A DNA stretch of 64,000 nucleotides, from assembly GCF_000516985.1 (NCBI RefSeq), contig NW_006917103.1:496001-560000 (forward strand). Reading direction: 5' to 3'. Below, in pieces: positions 33,419 to 45,200 of the stretch. The stretch is from Pestalotiopsis fici W106-1 (Eukaryota; Ascomycota; Sordariomycetes; Amphisphaeriales; Sporocadaceae). Made by a program: the position numbers and the translations under genes. Below the pieces are notes generated by a model. It ran no database searches, was not told the origin of the DNA, and was given only the letters and a program-made list of their open reading frames with translations. Each line of letters opens with the position of its first letter. The stretch's first letter is position 1.

Positions 33419-35112
33419 TAGCAAATGCTAAAATAATTATGGGCGAAGGCGTTGACAGTTTTTAATAAACATACATCGGCCCTGAGGTTGGTTGGTTGCT
33501 GCAAGTCCAGAGTCTCCGTCATAGGCTGGGGGTAGCTCGAGTCTTGCTTCCAGCTTGGTTGCAGCAGGTTCTGAGCCCGTACTTTCCTTTCTTGTGGACA
33601 GGGATCAATTAGAAGAAAAAAAAATGCAGTGCCGTCACCCGGGGTGGATTGAACAGGAGAGCTGACAACGGCTTGAAACGAGACGCTGCCTTTTTTTCCC
33701 TCTTTCTTCCAAGGAGAGGAGTCGCAGGTACCCATTTAATAAACCATGGGCCGGCCGATCTGACAAGAATGGCGAGTTCCGCTGCCTCGAACCTCCGATA
33801 TTGGAAAAGAGCTGATGTTGCCTGTTGTGGATAACCTCTGTCTGTGCTTCAAACCACTCACTCCGCTTGATGAAGATCATACTATAGTATATTCCGCGAT
33901 CAAAGCATGTCTGGCTTTTGGTGCGTGAGTGAGAATTCAATGTTTATCTGATCTATCTACACATGTATCTAAAACCGTCCATGTCCATGAAGTAGTCAAT
34001 GCTTAAGTTTACACCAAATCTGGCCAGGCCGTCATGTATCGGTTCGATGTGTAAGGACGCGATCGCGGGGTAAACCAGATGGATGGATGCATACCCGTTG
34101 GAGGGAAAGGGCTTGGTGCAAAATGGTGTCATCAAGATAGACCACATGGGCATCAATCGCCAAGCATATGGAGTATAATGCAATGCTACTTTTTTCCCAT
34201 TCTATTTCCAACTTGGAAACTGGGCACGCCTTTCCCTCTCTTTGCACGATCCAGACCCCTCAATTCAGAACTGGATCCAGGGCTCTGGAGACACCGGAGA
34301 GTTTTTGGATTGGTCGGAAAAGGCGAGGTAGCGCAGCAGTGTGCTCGTGACGTCACTCCACCATAGAGGGGTAATGTAGCAGTGAAAAGATTGCAGTTGG
34401 AGAGCTCACAGCTGAATTGAATTGTAGGGCAAGCTTTAGCATACTACAGTGGTCACCCACATCTGAGACAGCCCCGGAATTAGTGCCAATCCCAGCTAAT
34501 TTTTAAGGTATTATGATCGGACCTGATTGACGCAGGGATATACCTACACGTGCAAGCATGGAACAAGACTGGCTCCATTCTTTTTTATGCCTCGTGTCAA
34601 ATACTTTATCCCATGGGAAAGGTTTATTTCTTATACTGTTATTTTACACCTGTAGTTTCTTTCATAGTAGTCATATTCTCGATGGGCTATATGGTCATGT
34701 AAGCGCATGGGACCAATGGCCGCAACCAGCGGGCGTAGTCAAGTAAGCAAGCATGACAAGCATGGTACAGAATCCATATGTAGGTACCAAATGGTGCCAA
34801 TCTCCCCCAACTGCACGCTGAGACTTCTCATCAGGGGTTATAGCCAATGCCATTGTCGCACCTTTAAGACTGAACAGGGCATCATGAGCCAATGGCAGAT
34901 GTAATTGCGCGCTTTTCGCATCGGGGCTCTTGGCTCTTTTCATGCCTGTGTTCTTTTCGCGAAGCGCTCGTGAATGTCCAATTCCCCTTTTCTTCTCAAT
35001 GCCAATCTTTCACTTTCATTGTAATTATTGAGTATGTCGTTGCGCCTTGCGCTCAAGTGATCTCTACGGATCAAGACTACTAGAAGCTTCAGTGACCCTC
35101 TTTCAATTGCTG

Positions 35113-35119
35113 TATATAT
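35113..35119 (+). promoter_or_regulatory. TATA-like element before the GH128 gene
   Basis: TATATAT 56 bp before the ATG at 35169, followed by a pyrimidine-rich stretch. Confidence 0.5.
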
Positions 35120-35168
35120 TAGCAAGGTCTACGTTTCCCCTGTTTCACTTCCAAAAAAATCTTCCATC

Positions 35169-36311
35169 ATGAGACCGAGCGCAAAGCTGTCGATTGCTTG
35201 TACCTTCTTGCTGGCACAAGCTGTGGTTATAGCACAATCGAGCGGAACGTCGAAACGCGGCATCGCCTATATAAAAGACGGACACTCGGCCGACTACAAT
35301 CTCTTGCTCTCTGCCAAGTCGCCGTTGGACTGGTACTATACCTGGCTGCCGACAACGGCGCCGGAGAATATCTTTTGGGGCGACAAGGCCGACACCATCG
35401 AATTTGTTCCAACCATCCATAACAACACCAAGCTGGACGCGGACCTCGACGCGCTAGAACGCGTGCCCGCTTCGTCCCAATATCTCTTCACCTTTAACGA
35501 GCCCGACGGCACCTTTGAGACGGGCGGTTCGGACCTCAGTCCCCAAGACGCCGCACGCGACTATATTGCCAAGATCGCACCATTGCGTAGTCGATTCAAG
35601 ATTTCGCATCCGGCAACAACGGGATCGGCGCGAGGGTTCCAATGGCTCCAAGACTTCAATGCCGCATGCTGGGCCATTGACCCCGAGAATGGCTGCCCAA
35701 CCGATTTTGTGGTCGTGCACTGGTACGGAGATTTCCAGGGCATGGCCTCGTGGATTGGCCAGCTGGCGGGGTGGTACAATGGCTCCAACGTCGGCCTCCA
35801 GGGTGACCTCAAGGTCTGGGTGACCGAGCTCGGCGTGCCTGGCGCGCCCATGGACGCCAATTACGCCGTAATGAGCCAGACTCTGCCGTATCTCGATTCG
35901 CTGGGATTCGTGGAACGATATGCGTGGTTTGGGATCTTTCGGCCCGACGGCGCAAACAGCTGGACCGGAACTGGCCTGTCGCTATATGATAATGACGGCG
36001 GGCTGAGCTCTCTCGGCGCTCTGTACGTTGGGGGCGAGTCGAATGGATTTGTTGTTGGCGAGCAGGGTAATGAGTATAATGGCACCGTCGGAAATGGCGG
36101 TAGCAACGAGACCGACACGGGTGGCGACAATAGCACTGATACTGGTAGTGGTAATGGTAATGGTAATGACAATGACACTGATAGCGGCAGCAATACTGGC
36201 AACGCAACTGGTAGCAGCCAAGGTGACAATGGCAGCAGTGCACAATCAATAGCCTCCGCTACCTGGCTGTTATGGGCATCGGTAATAGCCATGGGTTGTT
36301 GGATGTTGTAA
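35169..36311 (+). CDS. GH128-type beta-1,3-glucanase, GPI-anchor-like
   Basis: Intronless 380 aa. A signal peptide (about residues 1-22) precedes a single glycoside hydrolase domain of the Asl1/GH128 kind (RGIAYIKDG, YTWLPTTAP, FVPTIHN). The likely acid/base is Glu111 in FTFNEPDG and the nucleophile Glu220 in VWVTELGVPG, with HWYGDF between. A linker of Asn, Gly, Ser, Thr and Asp (about 295-355) follows. The C-terminus is hydrophobic (ATWLLWASVIAMGCWML) after a small-residue site, as in GPI-anchored proteins. The expected role is cleavage or remodelling of beta-1,3-glucan at the cell wall. Confidence 0.92.
   Translation: MRPSAKLSIACTFLLAQAVVIAQSSGTSKRGIAYIKDGHSADYNLLLSAKSPLDWYYTWLPTTAPENIFWGDKADTIEFVPTIHNNTKLDADLDALERVPASSQYLFTFNEPDGTFETGGSDLSPQDAARDYIAKIAPLRSRFKISHPATTGSARGFQWLQDFNAACWAIDPENGCPTDFVVVHWYGDFQGMASWIGQLAGWYNGSNVGLQGDLKVWVTELGVPGAPMDANYAVMSQTLPYLDSLGFVERYAWFGIFRPDGANSWTGTGLSLYDNDGGLSSLGALYVGGESNGFVVGEQGNEYNGTVGNGGSNETDTGGDNSTDTGSGNGNGNDNDTDSGSNTGNATGSSQGDNGSSAQSIASATWLLWASVIAMGCWML
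36137..36190 (+). repeat. GGTAAT-type hexamer repeat in the linker
   Basis: Degenerate six-base repeats (GGTAATGGTAAT, then AATGACAATGAC) encode alternating Gly-Asn and Asn-Asp in the glucanase linker, between the catalytic domain and the anchor. Confidence 0.6.
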
Positions 36312-36430
36312 TGAGCGGAACAAGTCATAAAAAATCAAATACATATTTGCGTCAGATGAAAATGAAATTTGATAACCTCATCGTGAAAGATATGTTCGCT
36401 TATCTTTGTAGAGGGTCCAAAATGATGTCC

Positions 36431-37406
36431 TTATTTCTGGTTGAAGTTCATGCTGTAACCTCCAGTCTTTTCGTCCTTGACCATATTAAAGTTGTCCGTA
36501 CTTAGACCAAATGGCTTGAGGATGCCATTTCCCAGCTACATTTCCGTTAGCATTTCTGCGATCACTTTTGTCTCCTCTTCTTTTTTTCGGACCAGGGAAA
36601 CTCACGTCTTTCAGCTTCCCCCACATCTCGGCCATTTCTTTCTCCTGCGCCGCCTTACTCCGTGGCGGCAGCGATCTCAGTTGCGAGGCCACAATCTTCC
36701 TGTCAGCCGGACTGAGGTTATCCATGGCAGACAAGGCCTTGTAGTCTTCTTCGGCTCCCGACAGATTCGCCCAGCCACCCAGCTCACTCTTTGCCCGCGC
36801 CCGGCGCATCAGGGCCTTGGCACGTATCCTCAAGATATCTTCCTTGCGCTTGCGCGCCGCCACCTCGGCATCGCTCTCTTGGCCCTGGGCAGGGGCGCTC
36901 TTCTGCGCACCAGTGCTAACGATTTCCTCCTCAACGTCCTCGTCCTCGTCCTTTACCTGTGGATCGGCCGCGGCCGCGGCATCTGCCTTCTCGATTTTCT
37001 CAAGGCCGTCGAGGGCCTTTGACGAGCTGCTGACGGCCTCCTTCCATTGTTCCAGCTTCAGATGGCACGCGGCAATGTTGGACTGCAGAACGGCGAGCTC
37101 GTAGTCGAGGTAGTGCGGACAGACTGATGCGGCCTCTTCATATTTGGAAATGGCATTATCGTAGTTGGCGGATGTGAAGAGCTTGTTTGCCTCGGTTTTC
37201 TTGTCGTTGGATTCACTCAAGAGTTCCTGTATGAAGGGCTATGTTAGCTCCCTTGCACCTCAATTGCAGCAGTGGGCTTTTATTCTCATTTGTTTACATG
37301 CCGCTTCTTCCTCAGGCGAGAACTTTGCCGGAGGCCCCAAATCCTCATCAGCGTCGGCAGCCGGGGCCACCTTTGTCTTGTCTTCTTGTGCGCCGTTGGA
37401 TGACAT
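36431..37406 (-). CDS. TTC1-like tetratricopeptide repeat protein
   Basis: Three exons (37406-37302, 37226-36606, 36535-36431) encode 276 aa. TPR helices run [23 protein letters not shown], then [22 protein letters not shown], and after an acidic insert, [16 protein letters not shown]. The C-terminus [19 protein letters not shown] and YSMNFNQK is typical of the TTC1 family. Such proteins are Hsp90/Hsp70-linked adaptors. The exon-1/2 join needs a GC-AG intron: the only GT donor nearby would create a stop, while GCATGT (37301) to CATACAG keeps the frame and gives FSPEEEA-ELLSESN. The second intron is ordinary (GTGAGT, GCTAAC, GTAG). Its start faces the HAD gene start 326 bp away. Confidence 0.9.
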
Positions 37407-37732
37407 TGCTGCAGGAGTCCAGGCTGCGGGTGGTTGATCGTCAAGGCGCCCTGGTTTTGTGTCCAACTATATCGGAGACTGGCCCGTCTGCAAAACGTCA
37501 TTCAGGTAAAGGGAGTAACAGCGCCCGAACTCCACTGGAAAATCGGCGAGGAGTCAAGCGAACCCCACCCCCGCACCGCCTGTGCCTGGCGGTAGTGACC
37601 GATGGAGGGGTTGACGGACCCTTATAATCTGCCTAATACTTCCAGTATTCTTACAGATTGTACTCTTTTGGGGACTTGACTTGATAGACACAGACTTTCA
37701 CTCTAGGAGAACACGCACAAGGCCTCAACACC
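37407..37732. promoter_or_regulatory. Divergent promoter, TPR and HAD genes
   Basis: 326 bp between two start codons facing away from one another; no coding signal. It must serve both genes. Confidence 0.5.
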
Positions 37733-38738
37733 ATGGCTCCTCGAACCGAGTATGCAATTCCCACAAGATCAACCGCTCAAGTAATGCCAACTAACGCATA
37801 CCCATGAGCGCAGCTTCCCTCCCGTCCGGGCCTGTCTCTTCGACATGGACGGCCTGCTTCTCGACACCGAGGACATTTACACGCTGTGCATCAACGTGCT
37901 CCTCGAAAAGTACGGCCGCCCCAACCTGCCGTGGTCCATCAAGGCGCAGCTCCAGGGTCGGCCGGGCCCCCAGGCCAACGAGATCTTCCACAAGTGGGCG
38001 CAGCTCCCCATCTCCCACGACGACTACATGAGCCAGTACAGCGCCCTGCAGCAGCAGCACTTCCCGGCCGCGCGCCCCCTGCCCGGCGTTGAGAAGCTCT
38101 TGTCCGATCTCGGCCGCACGCGCTGGTGGGACCTCCAGGAGAGCGACAAGACGGTCACCGCTGGCTCCGCCAAGCCCCAGCGCGTACACATTGCCCTGGC
38201 AACAAGCAGCAACAGCGGCAACTTCAAGGTCAAGACGGCGCACCTGACTGAGCTCTTCTCCGTCTTTGAGACGTCGCGCCGCGTCCTGGGAGACGACCCT
38301 CGCGTCCAGCCTGGCCGTGGCAAGCCGCTCCCAGATATCTACCTGCTCGCCCTCAAGACCATCAACGACAGCCTACCCGAGGGAGAAAAGCCCATTACGC
38401 CCGAGGAGTGTCTGGTGTTTGAGGACAGTGTGCCTGGTGTAGAGGCCGGTCGTCGGGCCGGTATGCGCGTCGTCTGGTGTCCGCACCCCATGCTGAAGCA
38501 AGAGTATGCCGGCAGGGACGAGGAGATTCTGGCCGGGCGCATGGGCGCGGCTGGCGAGGCCGTCGATGTTCACCAGCTCGGAGAAATCGGCGATGGTTGG
38601 GCAGATTACTACCTCGACTTGCAAAACTTTCCCTACGAAAAGTATGGCATTGCCGTCCCACCAGCCGAGACGGAGTTGGAACCAGCTATGCAGGAGAACA
38701 ATGACGAAGAGTTGATTGCAGAGAGCGCAAAAAATTGA
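37733..38738 (+). CDS. HAD-superfamily phosphatase (GS1/HDHD1-like)
   Basis: Two exons (37733-37749, 37814-38738) and a 64-nt intron give 313 aa; exon 1 encodes only MAPRT and a split codon. All four HAD motifs are present: motif I FDMDG with Asp16 (nucleophile) and Asp18, followed by LLLDTED; motif II ATSSNSG; motif III lysine in RGKPLPDIY; motif IV VFEDSVPGVEAGRRAGM. The helical cap between I and II is of the C1 type. The layout is that of phosphatases related to pseudouridine-5'-phosphatase and glycerol-phosphate phosphatases; the true substrate cannot be chosen. Cytosolic. Confidence 0.92.
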
Positions 38739-39607
38739 TACCAGGAATATTCCCACATGTCATAGAGCTTGAATATCGATTCAACGGGCATCATATAGAT
38801 ATATTAGAGCCAATGGTCACTTTATGTCCTATCGTCACGTTGGGCTGGGATTTGTGGTGTGATACATTGATTTACTCCAAGCAATATCTCGTCACTTTGA
38901 TGCTGATATATGGTTCCACTTGTACCGAAAGGAAGTGTGACTCGCGGATCTATTTTGTCACTAGAGGGGCCATGAGCTTGTGAGATGCCAGCACTCACTC
39001 TCACGTCAATACCCTCGCCCATGTTCTCTCCCATTTTGATAGAGCAAACTGGACATTATTTGAAACCACAGAGATCCTCTGCTTATTGACTGGTATGCTT
39101 CTATGATGAAAAGGACCATGTTGATTTACTGCTCAGGGTATATGAAATAGATGTTCCAGTAAAAATCTGAATACCAACCATAACAGGCCATGAATATAAA
39201 TGCAAATCGCACCGATGAGGTATCAGTTGCCTGCTATCTCGACAGCACCAGTGTATCACATCCAGCCCAAGATAAAGTAGCCGAAACAAGAGACCAAAAC
39301 ATCCATGAGAACCGCATATAACGCCTATCAGACCAATGTCCGATGCTATGCATTGTTGTCCTTTCCAAAGGGAGAGAGGCCCTATAAGGCATGATCCCAT
39401 AATGCAACCCGAAACTCCGTTTCCAAAATTATTCACATTGCCCATACCTGTATGTCCATGACTGGGCCAGACCCTACGCTATATTGCCAACATATACATG
39501 CAGCAGGAAAGAAAGTTAACGCCAACTGTTTCGCCGTCTTGCGACTCGTCCGTATTGGATAATCTTTTCCAACACTCCTCGATTATATGCGTTGTCCTGC
39601 TTTGAGA
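38739..39607. other. Spacer between convergent genes
   Basis: 869 bp including both 3' UTRs; no gene seen. Confidence 0.4.
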
Positions 39608-42207
39608 TTATAGAAACCCATGTGTAGAACTGAATGTGCTTGACCGAGTGGGCGGCTCATACCAATTCTTGTAGGGGTGATCGGGAAGGCTGAAATCGCC
39701 ATTGCTAAGAGGATTGGGATTCCTTATTGGCCTCGGTGCCGCCAGGGTTTGTTGCGCCTTCTCCATCCCAGGCATCATCTGTCCATTCGGTGGTGTTGTT
39801 GTCTGGATTGGCGGTGGTGGCTGTCGCTGCTGCTGAGCTTTGGATGCTTGCGTCGAGGGACTCTGCGCCAAAAACTGCGCCGCAAGTCCAGTACCGGCCA
39901 TCTTCTCCCACCCCCATACTCGTTTGAGATTCTTGAGCAGCGCAGCAAGCCGCCAACCCGTCTCGGACTCGATCCTCTCCAAAATCCCAATGACCTCTCG
40001 CTGCTCTTCCAATTTGTCCAGCACTTCGGCAACAATAGCAAGCGAGCGTATGGCCACAGAGGATACACCACGGTCCTTGGTATGTGCAACAATTCCGCAA
40101 ACCTGGTGAGCATGATGTTGCTGCAGTGCGCGTGACTCTTCGCACTCCTTGGCTAGCAATGGGTTAATCTGTGCGAGGAGACATTGCGCCGTATGATAGT
40201 AGAGGCGGCCTACAATGGCAGCACGCTTAATGAGCCTAATTCTTGTTAGTACTTCTAGCCCTTGGGGATATCGGGACAATCAATACGAACCAGACATTGG
40301 GGAAATGTGACTTGCCCCCTTGAGCGGGATACAAGTAGGCGAAAGGGTGCATGGGCCGTGGACAAGCATTATTCCATTCATCACATAGACTCTTGAGGCG
40401 TTGCCATTCAGCAAAACGGGCCTGGCGACGGACCTGCTCATCATGCGGACTGGGCTCCTGGAATTTCGGAATACTGGCGCGGAAGTTTGCGATTTTGGCC
40501 ACGACGTAAAAGATTCGATGAACCCAAATCTCTTCTTTTCCCTGTTCTTTTTCCGACTTCAGATCCATGTCCAAACCCCATTGTTCAGGGTCCCAAGCCG
40601 TCTGCCAATTAAAGGACAAGCATGAAAGCAACTCCATACCAACGTTTAACCAGAAACATGCCGCGCCGAGACCCGTGCTCTTTGCATTCCATCCACATTC
40701 TCGGATCAAGGCGCGCGCGCCTGCTATATGGCTCATACGCTGGGCGGGCTTCTCGCTCATGATCTCATAGACGTTGAGAACGACGGCTGTGGCTGCGCAC
40801 TCGGCTGTGTTGCGTTCAGGGTTCTGTAAACTTCGAAGGAGTTGAGTCGTGGCAGTGTCATAGTAGAACAGGGCTTTGTCGTCAGTGTACTGATGTGTCA
40901 GTGTGAGATGCTTCACTCCGCACGCAAGTAGGGCATTCAATAACATGGGACACTTTAGCGCATGGTACGGTATTAGCCTCGAGAAATGTTTTTCCTTGTC
41001 CAGGCTGTCCATCCAAATGCCCACTTCAGACACGAAAACTTGCATAAAGTGCAATTCTTCAGGTGTGTTGAGATATTCTCGTTCTCCATTTTTCTCGCCG
41101 GGCGGCGTCATCATACCAGTGTCGGGAAGAGGTCCTGGATCAATGTTGATGATATTGGCATCGTGATATTGAGGTTGTGCTTCAGTTGCTGTCATCCCCG
41201 CGATGGAGGCCGCCGTAGATGCGTCACTCCCGCATCGGTATGTGGTTCGAAGCTGACCGCCCCGTTCCTCTTTGATTTGGGCAAAGCCTTCTGTCACGAT
41301 GTTGGCATAGCCATTCGAATGAGACGAGCCGGGCGGCGCCATGAACGACGCATCGCTATTTTTCCTGCTGTGGCCTCCATCAGAGTATTGATCTGGTGGT
41401 ATTTGACCTCTGTCTGCATAAAATAGCGACTGTGGTGTTGGCATATTTGCAGGTGTCCGGTGATCGTCTATTGGATGAGCATCCGAGACTGCTGCAGCGA
41501 TGGATTTGTGGCGTGGCGCATCTGTTGCCACGGCCGTACTTGGAGATGCAGCGTGTGGTTCCAACTTGGCATATCTGCCGAGCCCGCCTTGATATTCTGA
41601 CGCAATGAGGCGAGATTCGTCCTCGAATCGCACTGGAGAGAAATCAGTAAATGTCGTGATATGTTTGCACCTGATGTGAGATAAAACGCCTACCTGACCA
41701 TTCGTCTGCGATTGAAATGAAAGGTGGTTCCTTGCATGTCATGTCGATAAAGTTCAGTCGCACCCCACGCTTGCATTCCCTATTACTCTTTTTACAGTTC
41801 AAACAGTCCGGGGTGCCTTCATCACATTTAAGGTGCCTCTCCCTGCAGGTCAGACAGCCAGTCCGTACCCGCCTGCTCTTGGCAGGGGTACTCGTCGATG
41901 TTGTTGGCATCTTCATGTCTGATGCCGGGCGCCTGCCCTTGGATTTGGAAGGGCTCTTGGATTCTGGCACGGCGGCCAGAATCGCGCTCGATAGCTTCCG
42001 CCGCTTTGGAGGTCTCACGTTGGGACGGTCATATACGGTATCAATCTTGATAGCATATGGAAAAGACGATTGCTCGGCATAACAAGAGTCCGTGAGCGCA
42101 ACGCCGGCGCCGACTCCGAAGTCCGGCAAGCGATCTCTCGGCCTCTTTGCGTAAGCCGCCAGCGTCGCGGCCGATGTCTCTCGTGAAAGAGACGCTGTGG
42201 CCGACAA
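39608..42207 (-). CDS. Zn(II)2Cys6 transcription factor (Fungal_trans_2 type)
   Basis: Three exons (42207-41694, 41632-40291, 40235-39608) give 827 aa. The zinc cluster has Cys118, 121, 128, 135, 138 and 145 ([23 protein letters not shown]) after a basic stretch RPPKRRK. Next come [11 protein letters not shown] and, across intron 1, [16 protein letters not shown], a hallmark of one large class of filamentous-fungal regulators. The middle ([43 protein letters not shown]) is the regulatory domain. The C-terminus is Gln/Pro-rich and could activate transcription. Intron 2 has donor GTTCGT but a perfect TACTAAC branch site. Nuclear; targets unknown. Confidence 0.93.
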
Positions 42208-45200
42208 CAGTAAAAGCGTGGCGGAGACAAGCTATGTGTCTTTGTGGATACGTATGTGGCAAGCCGCGCGGTGTCACCGGTACTGGACGATTTGCAAATA
42301 CCGTGGGTGACAAAGTGCCAGAATTTCATCAAGAGAAGAACCAATGTTGAGTGTGGCATGTGATCTCAGGCTTGTATCAAACTGTCTGTCGTCTCCGAGT
42401 ACTAGACCACAGTTATGAGGACCGATAGTAACGTTGAAGATCGTAGGGCCCTCCAATGTCTTGGATAACTTTCAGCTGCCACGCGACTTGCGTTCCCCTT
42501 CCATGCCCAGGTCTCGGGACACACACAATGTCTTGGGTGTCGATTGTTCAGAGACTGCCACTGATTGGGAGCCTGAGGATGTAAGCTGTCGGAACCCGTC
42601 TGGTCTGGCCTGGAGACCAATACCGACCGTTTTGATAAACCTTGGTTTGCCGCACCTCTCCCTTTTCTAGTATCCAACAGCTGTGTCCGCACGTGGATCT
42701 CGCACTAATCAGTAGTAGTGATGAGCGAGAGTAGTAAAGCCGATGTGTAGCTGAGGCCTAATCTGACCGGCGCGCGCCCCCAATCGCGGAGCTATAAGGA
42801 TGAGCTTGCTCTAGCTAGTCGTGAACAAAATCAATGGACGGGTCCTGTATTTTTCCAAACGATGACGAGAGCTATCAGAATGGGTGCTTCTCTAGCGCCC
42901 ACCCTCGCGATGAGAAAGAGGCCAAAGAGGCCACAGAGAGCAATTGAGGAGAAGCTAACCAATGCCAAGTGAAGGTGACTGGGCAGAAATGCTCCAGAGA
43001 GAAGCTCAGTGGTCCGCTGCCGATTTACAGTTTGCTTGCTTCACCCCTTTGGTTAGCAGTGTAAGGATAGAGGGCCCGGCTAGTATCGTGCTCTAGAGGG
43101 ATAAAAAGACGTTAGACAGATCGACCGGAACACAACGGTCGTGGCTCATCTGCTCGCTTTGTAGCGCGATGGTAAACATTCCTTTGGGGGACGACGACGG
43201 GTTGGTGGTTTTCTTCTTCTTCACCGAGCCCTTTAACAATAATGGCTGACGTAGATCATCCCCCTCCAAACTCCCCCGACAAACTGACTAGCAGCAAGAT
43301 GCGATCTGTGCTCAAAAGGCCCATGAAGAATTGCTTTTTCCGGATTTAAGATGGCCACAGTGGAGTGTGGGAAAACTCCCCGTGCTGTGTCGAAGAGCCA
43401 TACTGTTAGAGAATTGCTTCGGCTTGACTTGCACCCAGCATCTGCCGGGGGTGCAAATATGGGTTGCGTGGGGCCCAAACTGCAGCGCGCGCGCGAAACC
43501 TACCACCTACTTTTACTACATAGTACTCACGAGTGCCTGCCAAGACGCCCACCTACTATACACTAGATGGTATGTACCTGGCTGGCGGGAGGGAAATCAT
43601 GTATGGATATGAATGTGGATGCTTGCTAATCGATCACTCACGCCGCACTACATTGATGATTGTACATTGAGCAGGGCAGAAGCCAGGCGAACCAGGCTGC
43701 TATGTGGTATTTCTTCCCAGCTCGAAATCTCCGGGGCTGCAAATCAAAGACATGGACCGGTCAAGGGGTACGACGGCTTGAAGCGGACCAATTATTGCTG
43801 TCGGTGTCGTTCTCTTGAACCATGGGGGGGGGTTGCTTTTGCGGTAGCCGCATTCTATGTGCTGAGCTTGGAACCTGGGTGAGCCAGTGAGCTACAGTAT
43901 GTGCGAAGTACTCTGTAAAAATGTACCTTGCAATGATGATGTCAAAGCTGGTCTACATATGGTTGGTCTTGGTCTCGAGACTGGCCTAAATGCAAAGCGT
44001 GCAGGCCTCTTGGCTTGCTTGGAGCACTTCCGGATGTGTCTCTGGTTGATAATGCCAGTAGTAAATAGTAGTCGTGCTATGCTATACTAGCCAGTTGCTC
44101 GCCGGATTGCCGTCGATATTCCTCAGCGGGCTGTGCAGCGCACTCACTAAAATGTCTTCGGCACGGTTTGATCACCAATCCCGTCCTAGGCGGAAGCTAA
44201 CGTCGTAACGCTATGGCAGAATCCTGATCCATTGGCTTGTCAATGCGCCATTCTTTGATTTCCCATATCTCAGGAGCGTGGTGGCGCAACGCTTTCTATT
44301 GAGCTGATGGTTGGATGGTCAATATGAAGAGGCTTCTGCAAGCAATTTTCCAAGCCACGGCGCGGTTCCTGGCAGGGCCTGGCATGAAACTGGCCGATTG
44401 GGAGGGATGGGGCTCAAGTCAGGAACCCTGAGGAATCTCTCGGTACTGTATAATCCTGGTAGTAGTAATGTAGCAGTCGCAGCTTACTGCAATGGGGCGC
44501 ATCGTGTACACCAACGCTCTTGGATCGATCATGTTCAAATGGATACACAAACCTGCCCTGTGGCCCTGTGTTCTTACAGATTTTCGTGCTTGTGGAAAGA
44601 CCTTTAATGCTTTGGCTGAATCATGATTGAGCAATGATTGCCTCGTAAGCAGAATTCGTATGATTTCTCACATTTCGTGCATTGGTACATGCGCCATCTC
44701 GCAACGCTGACCAGAAAGTTGTCGGAAGCAAAGGGATCCCCTAGGCCAAGGCCTGGACCAGGACCAGGCTTGCCGGGGTTCCAAGCGCCTCCTGGACCCG
44801 GGATCTCAGTGAACCGTAGGCCAAGGTGCTCATTGGCGGGCGGCAGGCGATAATCTGAAGAACTGGGCAAGCCACAAGATATTGATTGTCTAGATCTCCA
44901 CCAGCGTCGCTGAGGAAAACGGGCACCAAGCGCATGGGTCACTCTAATGATCAGATGGACTGCATACCATCTAGATACATGCTGCATCGTGAGCGCATGT
45001 GACGTGCTCGGAAGTGTTTTCAGCTCCATGTCTGCTGAGGTCAAGGGTATTTCGAGCCCGAGAAACAGACGGCGTCGATCTCTCGAGACGGGATGCAGGC
45101 GGGCAGGGGTCGCCCCGGTTATTCTCTCCGAGAGTCCGTGTTCAGCATGGGGTTGTTGATGATCTCTAACACAATTCGACCCTTCTTGGCCAGTATATTG

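Larger units (their letters stand above)
33204..35168. promoter_or_regulatory. 2-kb divergent upstream region, PLD and GH128 genes
   Basis: No gene was seen. The PLD-proximal part has a purine-rich strand, and the GH128-proximal part has a TATA element. The rest is unremarkable. Confidence 0.45.
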
